This document shows, piece after piece, positions 8,952 to 18,075 of a stretch of 64,000 bases of DNA. The notes beneath the pieces were generated by a model that ran no database searches, was not told the DNA's origin, and worked only from the letters and a program-made list of their open reading frames with translations. This DNA comes from Mycobacterium kubicae (GTDB lineage: Bacteria > Actinomycetota > Actinomycetes > Mycobacteriales > Mycobacteriaceae). The translations under genes were made by a program, and so were the position numbers. How positions within the stretch are numbered: position 1 is the stretch's first letter; every line of letters starts with the position of its first letter. The stretch covers positions 2,046,001 through 2,110,000 of the forward strand of contig NZ_CP065047.1 of NCBI RefSeq assembly GCF_015689175.1, given 5' to 3'.

Positions 8952-10388
8952 ATGAATCAACCAGAGAGACATCCCGAAATTCCTTATTCCACTGCGCCGG
9001 CTGCCGAACCGAGCACCGGCGAACTCGCCTTAGAAGACCGCTCGGCGCTGCGCCGTGTCGCGGGGTTGTCGACCGAACTGGCCGACATCTCCGAGGTCGA
9101 ATACCGCCAGCTACGACTCGAGCGAGTCGTGCTTGTCGGCGTCTGGACCGACGGCACCGCCGCCGAGAACCAGGCGAGCCTCGCCGAGCTTGCCGCCCTG
9201 GCCGAGACCGCCGGATCACAGGTCCTCGAAGGCCTCATCCAGCGCCGCGACAAGCCCGATCCATCGACCTACATCGGATCGGGCAAGGCTGCCGAACTGC
9301 GCCAAGTGGTCGTCGCGACCGGCGCCGACACCGTCATCTGCGACGGCGAGCTCTCACCGGCCCAACTGACCGCGCTGGAGAAGGCCGTCAAGGTCAAGGT
9401 CATCGACCGCACCGCGCTGATCCTGGACATCTTCGCCCAGCACGCGACCAGCCGCGAAGGCAAGGCCCAGGTGGCGCTGGCCCAGATGGAGTACATGCTG
9501 CCCCGGCTGCGCGGTTGGGGTGAGTCGATGTCACGGCAGGCCGGTGGCCGCGCCGGCGGCAGCGGCGGCGGAGTAGGGCTGCGTGGTCCCGGTGAAACCA
9601 AGATCGAGACCGACCGGCGCCGCATCCGCGAACGGATGTCCAAGCTGCGCCGCGACATCAAGGCGATGAAGCAGGTCCGCGACACCCAGCGCAGCCGCCG
9701 GTTGCACAGCGACATGCCGTCGATCGCCATCGTCGGCTACACCAACGCGGGCAAATCGAGCATCCTCAACGCCCTCACCGATGCCGGTGTGCTGGTGCAG
9801 GACGCCCTGTTCGCCACCTTGGAGCCCACCACTCGCCGCGCCGCGTTCGAGGACGGCCGGCCGTTTGTGCTGACCGACACCGTCGGGTTCGTCCGTCACC
9901 TGCCCACCCAACTGGTCGAGGCGTTCCGGTCCACGCTGGAAGAGGTCCTCGACGCCGATCTGCTGGTACACGTCGTCGACGGGTCCGACGTCAACCCGTT
10001 GGCACAGGTCAGCGCGGTGCGGCAGGTCGTCTCCGAGGTCGTCGCCGACCACAACGGCGAAGCGCCGGCCGAACTGCTGGTCGTCAACAAAGTCGACGCC
10101 GCAAGCGACCTTATGCTCGCCCAGCTGCGGCACGAGCTGCCCGGCGCGGTGTTCGTCTCCGCCCGGACCGGGGACGGTATCGCAGGGTTGCGGCGACGCA
10201 TGGCCGAGCTTGCCGTTCCCACCGACACCGCCGTGGACGTGGTGATCCCGTACGACCGCGGCGACCTGGTGGCCCGAGTGCACGCCGATGGCCGCGTGCA
10301 GGAAGCCGAGCACAACTCCCACGGCACCCGGATCAAGGCCCGAGTGCCCGTGGCCCTGGCCGCCAGCCTGCAGCAATACGCCACCTAG
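8952..10388 (+). CDS. hflX: Ribosome-associated GTPase HflX
   Basis: HflX is a P-loop GTPase that binds the 50S subunit and splits stalled or heat-damaged ribosomes. The N-terminal HflX domain contains the glycine-rich GGGVGLRGPGETKIETDRRR linker. The G domain has GYTNAGKSS at about residues 262-270, the G3 motif DTVGFVRHLP, and G4 NKVD. ATG 8952 is chosen because a longer frame opening at 8874 would overlap the dapF C-terminus and add a non-family leader. The protein is 478 residues. It is in the same direction as dapF, about 46 bases downstream. Confidence 0.94.
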   Translation: MNQPERHPEIPYSTAPAAEPSTGELALEDRSALRRVAGLSTELADISEVEYRQLRLERVVLVGVWTDGTAAENQASLAELAALAETAGSQVLEGLIQRRDKPDPSTYIGSGKAAELRQVVVATGADTVICDGELSPAQLTALEKAVKVKVIDRTALILDIFAQHATSREGKAQVALAQMEYMLPRLRGWGESMSRQAGGRAGGSGGGVGLRGPGETKIETDRRRIRERMSKLRRDIKAMKQVRDTQRSRRLHSDMPSIAIVGYTNAGKSSILNALTDAGVLVQDALFATLEPTTRRAAFEDGRPFVLTDTVGFVRHLPTQLVEAFRSTLEEVLDADLLVHVVDGSDVNPLAQVSAVRQVVSEVVADHNGEAPAELLVVNKVDAASDLMLAQLRHELPGAVFVSARTGDGIAGLRRRMAELAVPTDTAVDVVIPYDRGDLVARVHADGRVQEAEHNSHGTRIKARVPVALAASLQQYAT

Positions 10389-10437
10389 CCGACGAGCCGC
10401 GACGCGCGGACGCCGGCTCCCGCTGCGCCCGCTGCCG

Positions 10438-10455
10438 ACCAACCGTCTGGTTGGT
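10438..10455. promoter_or_regulatory. Perfect palindrome before fadE20, TetR-type operator
   Basis: ACCAACC-GTCT-GGTTGGT is a perfect 7-bp inverted repeat with a 4-base spacer, ending about 50 bases before the fadE20 start. The form is typical of TetR-family operators controlling fatty-acid genes. No TetR gene lies nearby, so the regulator would act from elsewhere. Confidence 0.6.
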
Positions 10456-10506
10456 ATATCTTGGGCGGCAGAGATCGCTTCGATTGATTAGCCGGAGGTC
10501 GTAGGC

Positions 10507-11667
10507 ATGGGCAGTGCCGTCAAATACCAGCGCACTCTTTTCGAACCCGAGCACGACTTGTTCCGCGAGTCTTACCGTGGCTTCCTGGAGCGCCACGTCG
10601 CCCCGTACCACGACGAGTGGGAGAAGGCCAAGATCGTCGACCGCGGCGTGTGGCTCGAGGCCGGCAAACAAGGCTTCCTGGGCATGGCGGTGCCCGAAGA
10701 GTACGGCGGCGGCGGCGACCCCGACTTCCGGTACAACACCATCATCACCGAAGAAACCACCGCCGGACGCTTCAGCGGGATCGGTTTCGGCCTGCACAAT
10801 GACATCGTCGCGCCCTACCTGCTGGCGCTGGCCACCGAAGAGCAGAAGCAGCGCTGGCTGCCCAAGTTCTGCACCGGTGAACTCATCACCGCGATTGCCA
10901 TGACCGAGCCGGGCACCGGTAGCGACTTGCAGGGCATCAAGACCCGCGCCGTCAAGCAAGGTGACCACTACGTGCTCAACGGGTCAAAGACGTTCATTAC
11001 CAACGGAATCAACGCCGATCTGGTTCTGGTTGTCGCCCAAACCGACCCGGAGAAGGGTGCGCAGGGCTTCTCGCTGCTCGCCGTTGAGCGCGGCATGGAC
11101 GGTTTCGAACGCGGCCGACACCTGGACAAGATCGGCCTGGACGCCCAGGACACCGCCGAACTGTCGTTCACCGACGTGCATGTTCCGGCCGAAAACCTGC
11201 TCGGCCAGGAGGGCATGGGCTTCATTTACCTGATGCAGAACCTGCCGCAGGAACGCATCTCGATCGCCATCATGGCCGCCGCCGCGATGGAGACGGTGCT
11301 CGAGCAAACGCTGCAGTACACCAAGGAGCGCAAGGCGTTCGGCAGATCCATCGGCAACTTTCAGAACAGCCGGTTCGTGCTGGCCGAGTTGGCCACCGAG
11401 GCCACCGTGGTGCGCATGATGGTCGATCAGTTCATCGCGTTGCACCTGGAGGGAAAGCTGACCGCCGAGCAGGCCGCCATGGCCAAGTGGTACTCGACCG
11501 AGAAGCAGGTCCACCTGATCGACCGCTGCCTGCAGCTGCACGGCGGATACGGCTACATGCGCGAATACCCGGTGGCCCGCGCCTATCTCGATGCCCGGGT
11601 GCAGACCATTTACGGCGGCACCACCGAGATCATGAAAGAGATCATCGGCCGCAGCCTCGGCGTGTGA
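10507..11667 (+). CDS. fadE20: Acyl-CoA dehydrogenase, long-chain type
   Basis: This FAD-dependent enzyme catalyses the first, alpha-beta desaturation step of beta-oxidation. At 386 residues it has the usual three domains, with the TAIAMTEPGTGSDLQG and GSKTFITNG flavin/substrate motifs and a C-terminal LHGGYGYMREYPVARAYLDAR block. The catalytic-base position used by medium-chain enzymes (YEGT) reads YGGT near residue 368. This is as in long-chain and isovaleryl-CoA dehydrogenases, which use a Glu on another helix (here probably in LPQERISIA). The start is ATG 10507 after CCGGAGG. A palindromic operator lies just upstream. It corresponds to Rv2724c. Confidence 0.9.
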   Translation: MGSAVKYQRTLFEPEHDLFRESYRGFLERHVAPYHDEWEKAKIVDRGVWLEAGKQGFLGMAVPEEYGGGGDPDFRYNTIITEETTAGRFSGIGFGLHNDIVAPYLLALATEEQKQRWLPKFCTGELITAIAMTEPGTGSDLQGIKTRAVKQGDHYVLNGSKTFITNGINADLVLVVAQTDPEKGAQGFSLLAVERGMDGFERGRHLDKIGLDAQDTAELSFTDVHVPAENLLGQEGMGFIYLMQNLPQERISIAIMAAAAMETVLEQTLQYTKERKAFGRSIGNFQNSRFVLAELATEATVVRMMVDQFIALHLEGKLTAEQAAMAKWYSTEKQVHLIDRCLQLHGGYGYMREYPVARAYLDARVQTIYGGTTEIMKEIIGRSLGV

Positions 11668-11681
11668 CGCCTGCGGTGGGC

Positions 11682-12863
11682 CTACCCGTGTGCCTCGTGC
11701 GCGTCGTGGGCGCGCTGCCGTAACTGGGTCAGTTCGGCTTCCTGCTCGATCTCGATGCGGAATTTCATTGGCAGCAAGTCGATTTCGCGCTCGGCGTCCA
11801 GAAATTCGGCGAACAGTTTCTCGCGTTCGGCACGGTCGGCTTCAGGGTGCAGATCGAGGTATTCCACGGCGTGCCTGCGGGCGCGCGATGCGGCGTTCTG
11901 CTTACGCCCGCGCCCGGAGAACAGCGACGCCACGGCGGTGATCACCAAAACGACAACGATGACCGTCAACGATATCGCCGTACTCACTTCCACCACCGGC
12001 ACCGGATTGCCATGGTTGATGAAGGGAATGTTGTTGTCGTTCAGGGCTTCCAGCATGAGCTTGATGCCGATGAAGCCGAGAATCGCGGCCAGGCCGTAGG
12101 ACAGATAGATCAGTCGGTCCAACAAGTTGTCCAGCAGGAAGTACAGCTGACGCAAGCCCAGTAGCGAGAACGCGGTAGCGGCGAAGATCAGGTAGACGTT
12201 TTGAGTCAGGCCGAACATTGCCGGTACCGAATCGAATGCGAAGAGCACGTCGCTACCACCGACGGCGACCATCACCAACAGCAATGGGGTCATCACCCGC
12301 TTGCCGTTCTCGGTGATCACCAACCGGTCACCGTCATAGTGCTCTGAGGTCCGCAGGAACCGGTTGGCCAGGCGAATGATCACATTGTCGGCGTTGCGGC
12401 TCTCGGCCCCTTCGGGTTTGACGAGGTTGCCGGCCATGACCAGCAGCGCCAGCCCGAACAAATAGAAGGCCATGTTGAAGTTGTCGATGAGCGCTGCGCC
12501 GAGCACGATGAAGACGGTGCGCGCGACCAGAGCGAACGCGATGCCGAAGAGCAGAACCTTTTGCTGGGCTACCCGGGGTACCGCGAAGCTGCTCATGATC
12601 ACCAGGAACACGAACAAGTTGTCCACCGACAGCGCTTCATTACTCAGATAACCGGCGAAATACTCGATGGCCATGCCGGTGGTGCCGAAGACGGCGACCC
12701 CGACGCCGAACACGATCGCGATGCCGATATAGATGCCAGACCAGATTGCCGCTTCACGTAGCGTCGGCACGTGGGTATCGCGGACGTGGAAGAAGTAATC
12801 GAAGAAAAGCAGGCCCGCGATCATGACGATCGTGAAGGCCCAGACAACTCCGGAAACACCCAT
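11682..12863 (-). CDS. TerC family integral membrane protein (Rv2723 type)
   Basis: This 393-residue protein has about nine membrane helices. It carries the TerC signatures: FDYFFHVRDTH, an acidic EALSVDNLFVFLVI motif, and SDVLFAFDSVPAMFGLT. The paired aspartates in these helices are thought to bind or move metal ions; relatives export Mn2+ or act with tellurite-resistance systems. The C-terminal 70 residues are charged and cytosolic. ATG 12863 begins the first hydrophobic segment; the frame extends upstream to 12941 but adds only a polar leader. No yybP-ykoY manganese riboswitch pattern was recognised upstream. Ion specificity is not determinable. Confidence 0.88.
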   Translation of the reverse strand: MGVSGVVWAFTIVMIAGLLFFDYFFHVRDTHVPTLREAAIWSGIYIGIAIVFGVGVAVFGTTGMAIEYFAGYLSNEALSVDNLFVFLVIMSSFAVPRVAQQKVLLFGIAFALVARTVFIVLGAALIDNFNMAFYLFGLALLVMAGNLVKPEGAESRNADNVIIRLANRFLRTSEHYDGDRLVITENGKRVMTPLLLVMVAVGGSDVLFAFDSVPAMFGLTQNVYLIFAATAFSLLGLRQLYFLLDNLLDRLIYLSYGLAAILGFIGIKLMLEALNDNNIPFINHGNPVPVVEVSTAISLTVIVVVLVITAVASLFSGRGRKQNAASRARRHAVEYLDLHPEADRAEREKLFAEFLDAEREIDLLPMKFRIEIEQEAELTQLRQRAHDAHEAHG

Positions 12864-13153
12864 CGCTGCTGGGTTTCCTCTCAGGGCATCGGTCCGGCGG
12901 CGGTCTTCGGCACGGTATCCCACCCGCTCATAGGGGCGCACCTCGGTGGTTCCCGCGGCGCGCGCGGTCCGGCATCATTTCGACATCGGCTGGGTATCCG
13001 TTTCCGTAATATTTTTGATTTGGCTTCGCATTTGTCGCTCGCCATAGCAAAGTTGTGCGCGCCTGGCGACGATGCGGATCGTAACTGGGTCACGGCCCAC
13101 GGCGGGAAAACCGCCGGCTCGCAAGGCGGGCAGGGCAGCGGCTGGGAGGCTTG

Positions 13154-15451
13154 GTGAGCGGGCAGAGAGGTCAATTGAGCAGGCTGGTCGGACGGGCACT
13201 GGTCAGCTTGGCGGCTACCGCCGTGCTGGCCGTATTCGCTGCACCCACCGTGGCGGCATCTCCGATCGGCGACGCGGAAGCGGCCATGATGGCGGCTTGG
13301 GACAAGGCCGGCGGCGACACTTCAACTCTCGGCGCCCGCAAGGGCGACGTCTACCCCGTGGGCGACGGGTTCGCGCTCGACTTCGACGCCGGCAGAATGT
13401 TCTTCACTCCCGCCACCGGCGCCAAGTACATGTACGGCCCGATCCTCGACAAGTACCAAGCACTGGGCGGGCCGGACGGCAGCGATCTGGGATTCCCGAC
13501 CATCAACGAGGTACCCGGCTTGGCCGGCCCGGACAGTCGGGTCAGTACCTTCTCCGCCAGCGACAACCCGGTCATTTTCTGGACGCCCGACCACGGCGCG
13601 TTCGTGGTGCGCGGCGCGCTCAACGCCGCCTGGGACAAATTGGGCAGCTCCGGGGGTGCGATCGGCGTTCCGGTGGGTGACGAAACCTACGACGGCGAGG
13701 TCACCTCGCAGAAGTTCAGCGGCGGTGACATCAGCTGGAACAGAAAGACCAAACAGTTCAGCACCACTCCGCCGGCCCTGGCCGATCAGCTCAAGGATTT
13801 GCAGGTTGCCATCGACCCCACCGCGGCCATCAATATGGCGTGGCGCGCCGCTGGCGGCGCCACCGGCCCCTTGGGCGCCAAGAAGGGCGGCCAGTATCCG
13901 ATCGGCGGGGACGGGTTAGCGCAGGACTTCGCCGGCGGCAAGGTGTTCTTCAGCCCCGCTACCGGTGCCAACGCCGTCGAAAGCGACATCCTGGCGAAGT
14001 ACGAGTCGCTGGGCGGACCGGTGAGCAGCGACCTGGGTTTCCCGATCGCCAACGAGGCGGACGGCGGCATCGGGCCGGCCAGTCGGGTGGCGACGTTCTC
14101 CGCCGCCGACAAGCCGGTGATTTTCTGGACGCCAGATCATGGCGCGTTCGTCGTGCGCGGGGCCATCAAGGCCGCGTGGGACAAGCTCAAAGGAGCCAGC
14201 GGGAAGCTGGGCGCACCGGTCGGTGACCAGACCGTCGACGGCGACGTGATCGCCCAGAAGTTCACCGGCGGCAAGATCGCGTGGAACCGCGCGAAGAACA
14301 CGTTCAGCACGGATCCGGCCAACCTGGCACCACTGCTGTCCGGCCTGCAGGTGTCCGGGCAGAACCAGCCCAGCGCGTCGACTCCACCGCCGCACGGCAA
14401 GACGTTCACCTGGCACTGGTGGTGGCTGGCAGCCGCCGTCCCGGTGCTGCTGCTGATCGTCATGTCGGTACTGGTGATCAACGGGATGCGCCGGCGACGA
14501 GCGCGGCAGGACACGGCCGTCCCCGCCTACCCGCCCGACCTGGACGCTTATGCACGGGAACCGGAGCCGGCCGCCGGATACGAGCCGGATCCCGAGGGCC
14601 GCTGGTCACACGACGACCTGGACTACGGTTCGGAACGTTTCCCGCTGAGCGACGACAATCCGCCCGAGCAGGCGGCCGAAGACGCCGAGGTGGTGCCGCG
14701 GGTCAGCTGGCGCCGGGGCGCTGACGGGCCGCCGGAGGAGCCGGAGCCGGTACCGAGCGGCGGCGCCTATGGCACCGACTCCGAGCAACACTTCGAGTCC
14801 CAAGACGACGAAGATCCCGACTCGGTGGACACCACACCCATCCGCCCGGTGACCCAAGCCGACTTGGCCGAGCCGATCTCTTTCGAGCCGCACGTGCCGG
14901 AGACCGCCGCCCCGGAAGCCTTCGCCGTTCCGGAAACCGTCGTGGCCGAGGTGGTCGTTCCCGAAACTCAGCTGCCCGAATCCGACGTTCCAGAAGCCGC
15001 CCGACCCGATGTTGCGGCTGACGACGATCTGGCGGACTCGGCGTTCCCCGACACCTTCTATGCGAGTGACTCGCGCACCGAGTCCCTCGTGCTGGACAGC
15101 GCCGCGGCCGACGGGGCGAACGCCGCTGCTGAGGGCCGCGGCGGCCGGCATGCAGCCGCCGACCCCGACATCGATGCCGTTGAAGAAGGCGGGCAAGGGG
15201 CCAACGAATACGGCGGGCAGACCCAAGTCGCCGCCGCGACGGCCGGCGCAAACGCGTCAGGGCGCCCGATGATCCATCTGCCGCTGGACCACGATCCTTA
15301 TCAGCCGCCCGACGGATATCCGATCAAGGCCAGCGCCCGCTTCGGCTTGTACTACACGCCGACCAGCGCGCTGTATCACGACACTCTCGCCGAAATCTGG
15401 TTCGCCAATGAGGATGTGGCGCAAGCCAACGGCTTCGTCAAGGCGGACTGA
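13154..15451 (+). CDS. LGFP-repeat envelope protein with C-terminal sunset-like domain (Rv2721c type)
   Basis: This 765-residue protein opens with a signal peptide ending near AAPTVAAS. Two long blocks of LGFP-type repeats follow (about residues 35-205 and 225-400). The halves are internally duplicated: both contain VIFWTPDHGAFVVRGA and a QKFxGGxIxWNR end. A membrane helix lies near 420-445, followed by RRRRAR. A long acidic segment with VPET/LPES/VPEA-like repeats comes next. The last 45 residues (YPIKASARFGLYYTPTSALYH, then AEIWFANEDVAQANGF) resemble the sunset domain of some actinobacterial L21 proteins. LGFP repeats are thought to anchor proteins at the mycolyl-arabinogalactan wall. GTG 13154 lies 4 bases after GGGAGG; TTG 13151 is the alternative. 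Confidence 0.82.
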   Translation: MSGQRGQLSRLVGRALVSLAATAVLAVFAAPTVAASPIGDAEAAMMAAWDKAGGDTSTLGARKGDVYPVGDGFALDFDAGRMFFTPATGAKYMYGPILDKYQALGGPDGSDLGFPTINEVPGLAGPDSRVSTFSASDNPVIFWTPDHGAFVVRGALNAAWDKLGSSGGAIGVPVGDETYDGEVTSQKFSGGDISWNRKTKQFSTTPPALADQLKDLQVAIDPTAAINMAWRAAGGATGPLGAKKGGQYPIGGDGLAQDFAGGKVFFSPATGANAVESDILAKYESLGGPVSSDLGFPIANEADGGIGPASRVATFSAADKPVIFWTPDHGAFVVRGAIKAAWDKLKGASGKLGAPVGDQTVDGDVIAQKFTGGKIAWNRAKNTFSTDPANLAPLLSGLQVSGQNQPSASTPPPHGKTFTWHWWWLAAAVPVLLLIVMSVLVINGMRRRRARQDTAVPAYPPDLDAYAREPEPAAGYEPDPEGRWSHDDLDYGSERFPLSDDNPPEQAAEDAEVVPRVSWRRGADGPPEEPEPVPSGGAYGTDSEQHFESQDDEDPDSVDTTPIRPVTQADLAEPISFEPHVPETAAPEAFAVPETVVAEVVVPETQLPESDVPEAARPDVAADDDLADSAFPDTFYASDSRTESLVLDSAAADGANAAAEGRGGRHAAADPDIDAVEEGGQGANEYGGQTQVAAATAGANASGRPMIHLPLDHDPYQPPDGYPIKASARFGLYYTPTSALYHDTLAEIWFANEDVAQANGFVKAD

Positions 15452-15460
15452 TCCTCCTCG

Positions 15461-16168
15461 CTACACCTTGCGAATCACGGTGACGACCTTGCCCAGCACG
15501 GTCGCATCGTTGCCGGGAATGGGGTCGAAGGCCGGGTTGTGCGGCATCAACCAGATCTGACCGCCTGCTCGGCGGAACGTCTTCACCGTCGCTTCGCCCT
15601 CGATCATCGCGGCCACGATGTCGCCGTTGTCCGCGACGTTCTGCTGACGCACCACCACCCAGTCACCGTCGCAGATGGCCGCCTCGACCATCGAGTCACC
15701 GACCACCTTGAGCAGGAACAGCGTTCCCTCGCCGACCAACTCCCGCGGCAGCGGGAAAACGTCCTCGACGGCTTCTTCGGCCAGAATGGGGCCACCGGCC
15801 GCGATACGCCCCAGCACGGGCACGAAGGTGGGCTCCGGTAGCGCGTCCGATCCGGCGACGTCGGTCACCGGCGGCGTCACCCCGTCGTCGGCGCCGCGCA
15901 CATCGACCGCCCGCGGACGGTTCGGATCTCGCCGCAGGTAGCCCTTTCGCTCCAGGGTGCGCAATTGGTGAGCAACCGAGGAAGTCGACGTCAGGCCGAC
16001 GGCGTCGCCGATCTCCCGGATGCTCGGCGGGTATCCGCGACTGGTCACCGAGGCGCGGATGACATTGAGGATGGTTCGCTGCCGCTCGGTCAGCGATGAA
16101 TCGAAGCTATGCGAGCGGCCATCACTGGCCACTCCGTCAGGGGCGGACGTGTCATTGCTTTCGCTCAT
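15461..16168 (-). CDS. lexA: LexA repressor (SOS regulator)
   Basis: LexA represses DNA-damage genes and self-cleaves when RecA is activated. The N-terminal winged helix ([20 protein letters not shown], then [20 protein letters not shown]) binds the SOS box. The cleavage site is Ala124-Gly125 (in GRIAAGG), the catalytic Ser is 159 (GDSMVEAA) and Lys is 196 (EATVKTF). ATG 16168 gives 235 residues, close to the M. tuberculosis protein; the frame extends to 16204 but that stretch lacks family residues. A perfect SOS box lies 33 bases upstream, indicating autorepression. The gene is divergent from chiZ. Confidence 0.97.
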   Translation of the reverse strand: MSESNDTSAPDGVASDGRSHSFDSSLTERQRTILNVIRASVTSRGYPPSIREIGDAVGLTSTSSVAHQLRTLERKGYLRRDPNRPRAVDVRGADDGVTPPVTDVAGSDALPEPTFVPVLGRIAAGGPILAEEAVEDVFPLPRELVGEGTLFLLKVVGDSMVEAAICDGDWVVVRQQNVADNGDIVAAMIEGEATVKTFRRAGGQIWLMPHNPAFDPIPGNDATVLGKVVTVIRKV

Positions 16169-16200
16169 GGCACCGAATGTAACGCCATCCGAGGCAGGAA

Positions 16201-16216
16201 TCAAACATGTGTTCGA
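16201..16216. promoter_or_regulatory. LexA (SOS) box upstream of lexA
   Basis: TCAAACATGTGTTCGA, which reads TCGAACACATGTTTGA on the lexA strand, fits the mycobacterial consensus CGAAC-N4-GTTYG and is, as I recall, identical to the M. tuberculosis lexA box. It lies 33-48 bases upstream of the lexA start. Confidence 0.92.
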
Positions 16217-16382
16217 CCGGTGTGTCGTGCGGGCGAAAAAAGATGTCTCAAATCGGCAAAGATTAGTGAATTACAAAGGCGTAACTTTTTGATAGATCGG
16301 GTATCCGCGACTTATGCAGCTGCTAGCAGCCGGCAAGGGCTTGTCGGTGGTCACGTCTAACGTTTGGCTCGTGCGACACGCG

Positions 16383-16439
16383 TCGATCAAATGTTCGGAT
16401 GTCGAACACATGAGCGACTATGGTCGAACACACGAGCGA
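16383..16439 (+). promoter_or_regulatory. Cluster of three SOS-box-like sites before chiZ
   Basis: Three 16-bp sites lie in 57 bases: TCGATCAAATGTTCGG (16383-16398, one mismatch to CGAAC-N4-GTTCG), TCGAACACATGAGCGA (16402-16417) and TCGAACACACGAGCGA (16424-16439). The last two have an intact left half and two mismatches in the right half. They start 26-82 bases upstream of the chiZ start, suiting LexA repression of chiZ. Confidence 0.7.
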
Positions 16440-16464
16440 TAAGAAGTCGACCGGAGGACTCGAA

Positions 16465-16971
16465 ATGACAATGATCTACACAGACCCGTCGCGTATGCCG
16501 AACGGGCACAGGGTTCTTTCCCGGCCGATCACCCGGCCGCTGAACGAGCCGTCGGCCTGCCGCTCCGGGCAGGTTCGCTCCCGTCGGCCGGCATCGTCGC
16601 GCCCGGCCGGTGCTCCGATGCGGTACCGGGGGACCGGGGTCGCCATGTCGACGGCCCCGCATCGCCGCCGCGCGGTCAGTGTGGCCACCACGATCGGGTT
16701 GGCCGTGCTTGCCGGCCTGATCACCCTGTGGCTCGGGCTCATCGCCGACTTCGGCGGGGCGATGAACAACCAGTCCGGCGATACCTCCTCTCGTGTTCCC
16801 GACTCACTCGCCGTGGTGCGCGTCGAACCGGGCGAGTCGCTGCAGGACGTCGCCGCCCGGGTTGCTCCCGGTGCGCCCGCTCGCCAGGTCGCCGAGGAGA
16901 TCCGTGACCTCAACGGGCTGACGTCCTCGACGGTTAGCGCCGGTCAGACCCTCATCGCACCGGTCGGCTGA
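16465..16971 (+). CDS. chiZ: ChiZ, DNA-damage-induced LysM membrane protein
   Basis: This 168-residue protein corresponds to Rv2719c, a LexA-regulated peptidoglycan hydrolase/division inhibitor that interacts with FtsI and FtsQ. It has a disordered basic N-terminus (residues 1-70), one membrane helix near 75-97 ([18 protein letters not shown]) and a C-terminal LysM domain ([18 protein letters not shown] to [10 protein letters not shown]). ATG 16465 follows GGAGG at 16453-16457; the frame opens earlier at 16420 but without a ribosome binding site, and that start would overlap the LexA sites. Regulation by SOS is inferred from the upstream box cluster and the divergent lexA. Confidence 0.9.
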   Translation: MTMIYTDPSRMPNGHRVLSRPITRPLNEPSACRSGQVRSRRPASSRPAGAPMRYRGTGVAMSTAPHRRRAVSVATTIGLAVLAGLITLWLGLIADFGGAMNNQSGDTSSRVPDSLAVVRVEPGESLQDVAARVAPGAPARQVAEEIRDLNGLTSSTVSAGQTLIAPVG

Positions 16972-17094
16972 GGGCGTGCCGCGGCGTCCACGCCGGTTCT
17001 GCCGAGCGTGATGGCGACGGGCGGCCGAAACTGTGCACCGGTACGCTCGGAGTGGTTCTCGGTTTTCGGACGCTAGCGCGGCAAAGGAGCGGCC

Positions 17095-17559
17095 ATGCAC
17101 TGCCCGTTCTGCCGGCATCCCGATTCGCGGGTCATCGATTCCCGGGAAACCGACGAGGGTCAGGCGATTCGTCGTCGACGGTCGTGCCCGGAGTGTGGTC
17201 GGCGGTTTTCCACCGTTGAGACCGCGGTTCTGGCGGTGGTCAAGCGCAGCGGAGTCACCGAACCGTTCAGTCGGGAGAAAGTCATCAGCGGTGTGCGTCG
17301 CGCGTGCCAGGGTCGTCAGGTCGACGACGACGCGTTGAACCTGCTGGCCCAGCAGGTGGAAGACACCGTGCGCGCTGCGGGGTCACCGGAAGTCCCCAGT
17401 CAAGAAGTCGGCTTGGCGATCCTGGCGCCGTTGCGGGAATTGGACGAAGTGGCCTACCTGCGCTTCGCTTCGGTGTACCGGTCCTTTTCGTCGGCCGACG
17501 ACTTCGTACGGGAGATCGAAGCGCTGCGCTCCCACCGCCAGGTCTCGACCCCAAGCTGA
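17095..17559 (+). CDS. nrdR: Transcriptional repressor NrdR
   Basis: NrdR represses ribonucleotide reductase genes according to the ATP/dATP balance. The zinc ribbon has Cys3, Cys6, Cys31 and Cys34 (CPFC and CPEC), followed by the RRFSTVE segment. The ATP-cone domain (residues about 46-136) contains [19 protein letters not shown]. The length of 154 residues matches the family. ATG 17095 follows AAAGGAG. It is downstream of chiZ on the same strand. Confidence 0.96.
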   Translation: MHCPFCRHPDSRVIDSRETDEGQAIRRRRSCPECGRRFSTVETAVLAVVKRSGVTEPFSREKVISGVRRACQGRQVDDDALNLLAQQVEDTVRAAGSPEVPSQEVGLAILAPLRELDEVAYLRFASVYRSFSSADDFVREIEALRSHRQVSTPS

Positions 17560-17585
17560 CCGCCGCGCGCCGCTAGGCTGCTGTC

Positions 17586-18071
17586 ATGCCGCCCGAGCTG
17601 CATCCTGATGTCGCGCCGCTGGCACCCCTGTTGGGTGTCTGGTCGGGTCGCGGCGCCGGTGAGTATCCGACGATCGAGCCGTTCGAATACTTCGAGGAAG
17701 TGGTCTTCGGTCACGTCGGCAAGCCCTTTCTGGTGTACGGCCAAAAGACCAAAGCGGTCGCTGACGGCAAGCCGTTGCACGCCGAGACGGGATATCTGCG
17801 GGTGCCACAACCCGGGCACGTCGAGTTGGTGTTGGCACACCCCAGCGGTATCACCGAGATCGAGGTCGGCACCTATTCGGTCACCGACAACGTCATCGAA
17901 GTCGACATGGCGACCACGGAGATCGGACTGACCCCGACGGCCAAAGAGGTGTCCGCACTTGGCCGCTCGCTGCGGATCGACGGCGACGAGCTGTCCTACT
18001 CGCTGCGCATGGGCGCCGTCGGTCAGCCACTGCAACACCACCTGGCCGCACTGCTGCACCGTCAGCGCTGA
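17586..18071 (+). CDS. Nitrobindin-like haem protein (Rv2717c type)
   Basis: This 161-residue protein belongs to the THAP4-like/nitrobindin beta-barrel family, which holds ferric haem and can isomerise peroxynitrite. The signature GVWSGRGAGEYPTI lies near residue 20 and a C-terminal QHHLAALLHR segment contains candidate histidine ligands. It ends 4 bases before the convergent PhzF-like gene. The physiological role in mycobacteria is unsettled; protection from nitrogen-oxide stress is the usual suggestion. Confidence 0.88.
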   Translation: MPPELHPDVAPLAPLLGVWSGRGAGEYPTIEPFEYFEEVVFGHVGKPFLVYGQKTKAVADGKPLHAETGYLRVPQPGHVELVLAHPSGITEIEVGTYSVTDNVIEVDMATTEIGLTPTAKEVSALGRSLRIDGDELSYSLRMGAVGQPLQHHLAALLHRQR

Positions 18072-18075
18072 GTGG

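Noticed and set aside
12864..13153. Possible yybP-ykoY manganese riboswitch before terC or a ydaO element before the LGFP gene
   Set aside because: No conserved core of either class could be seen in the 290 bases; only GC-rich short repeats.
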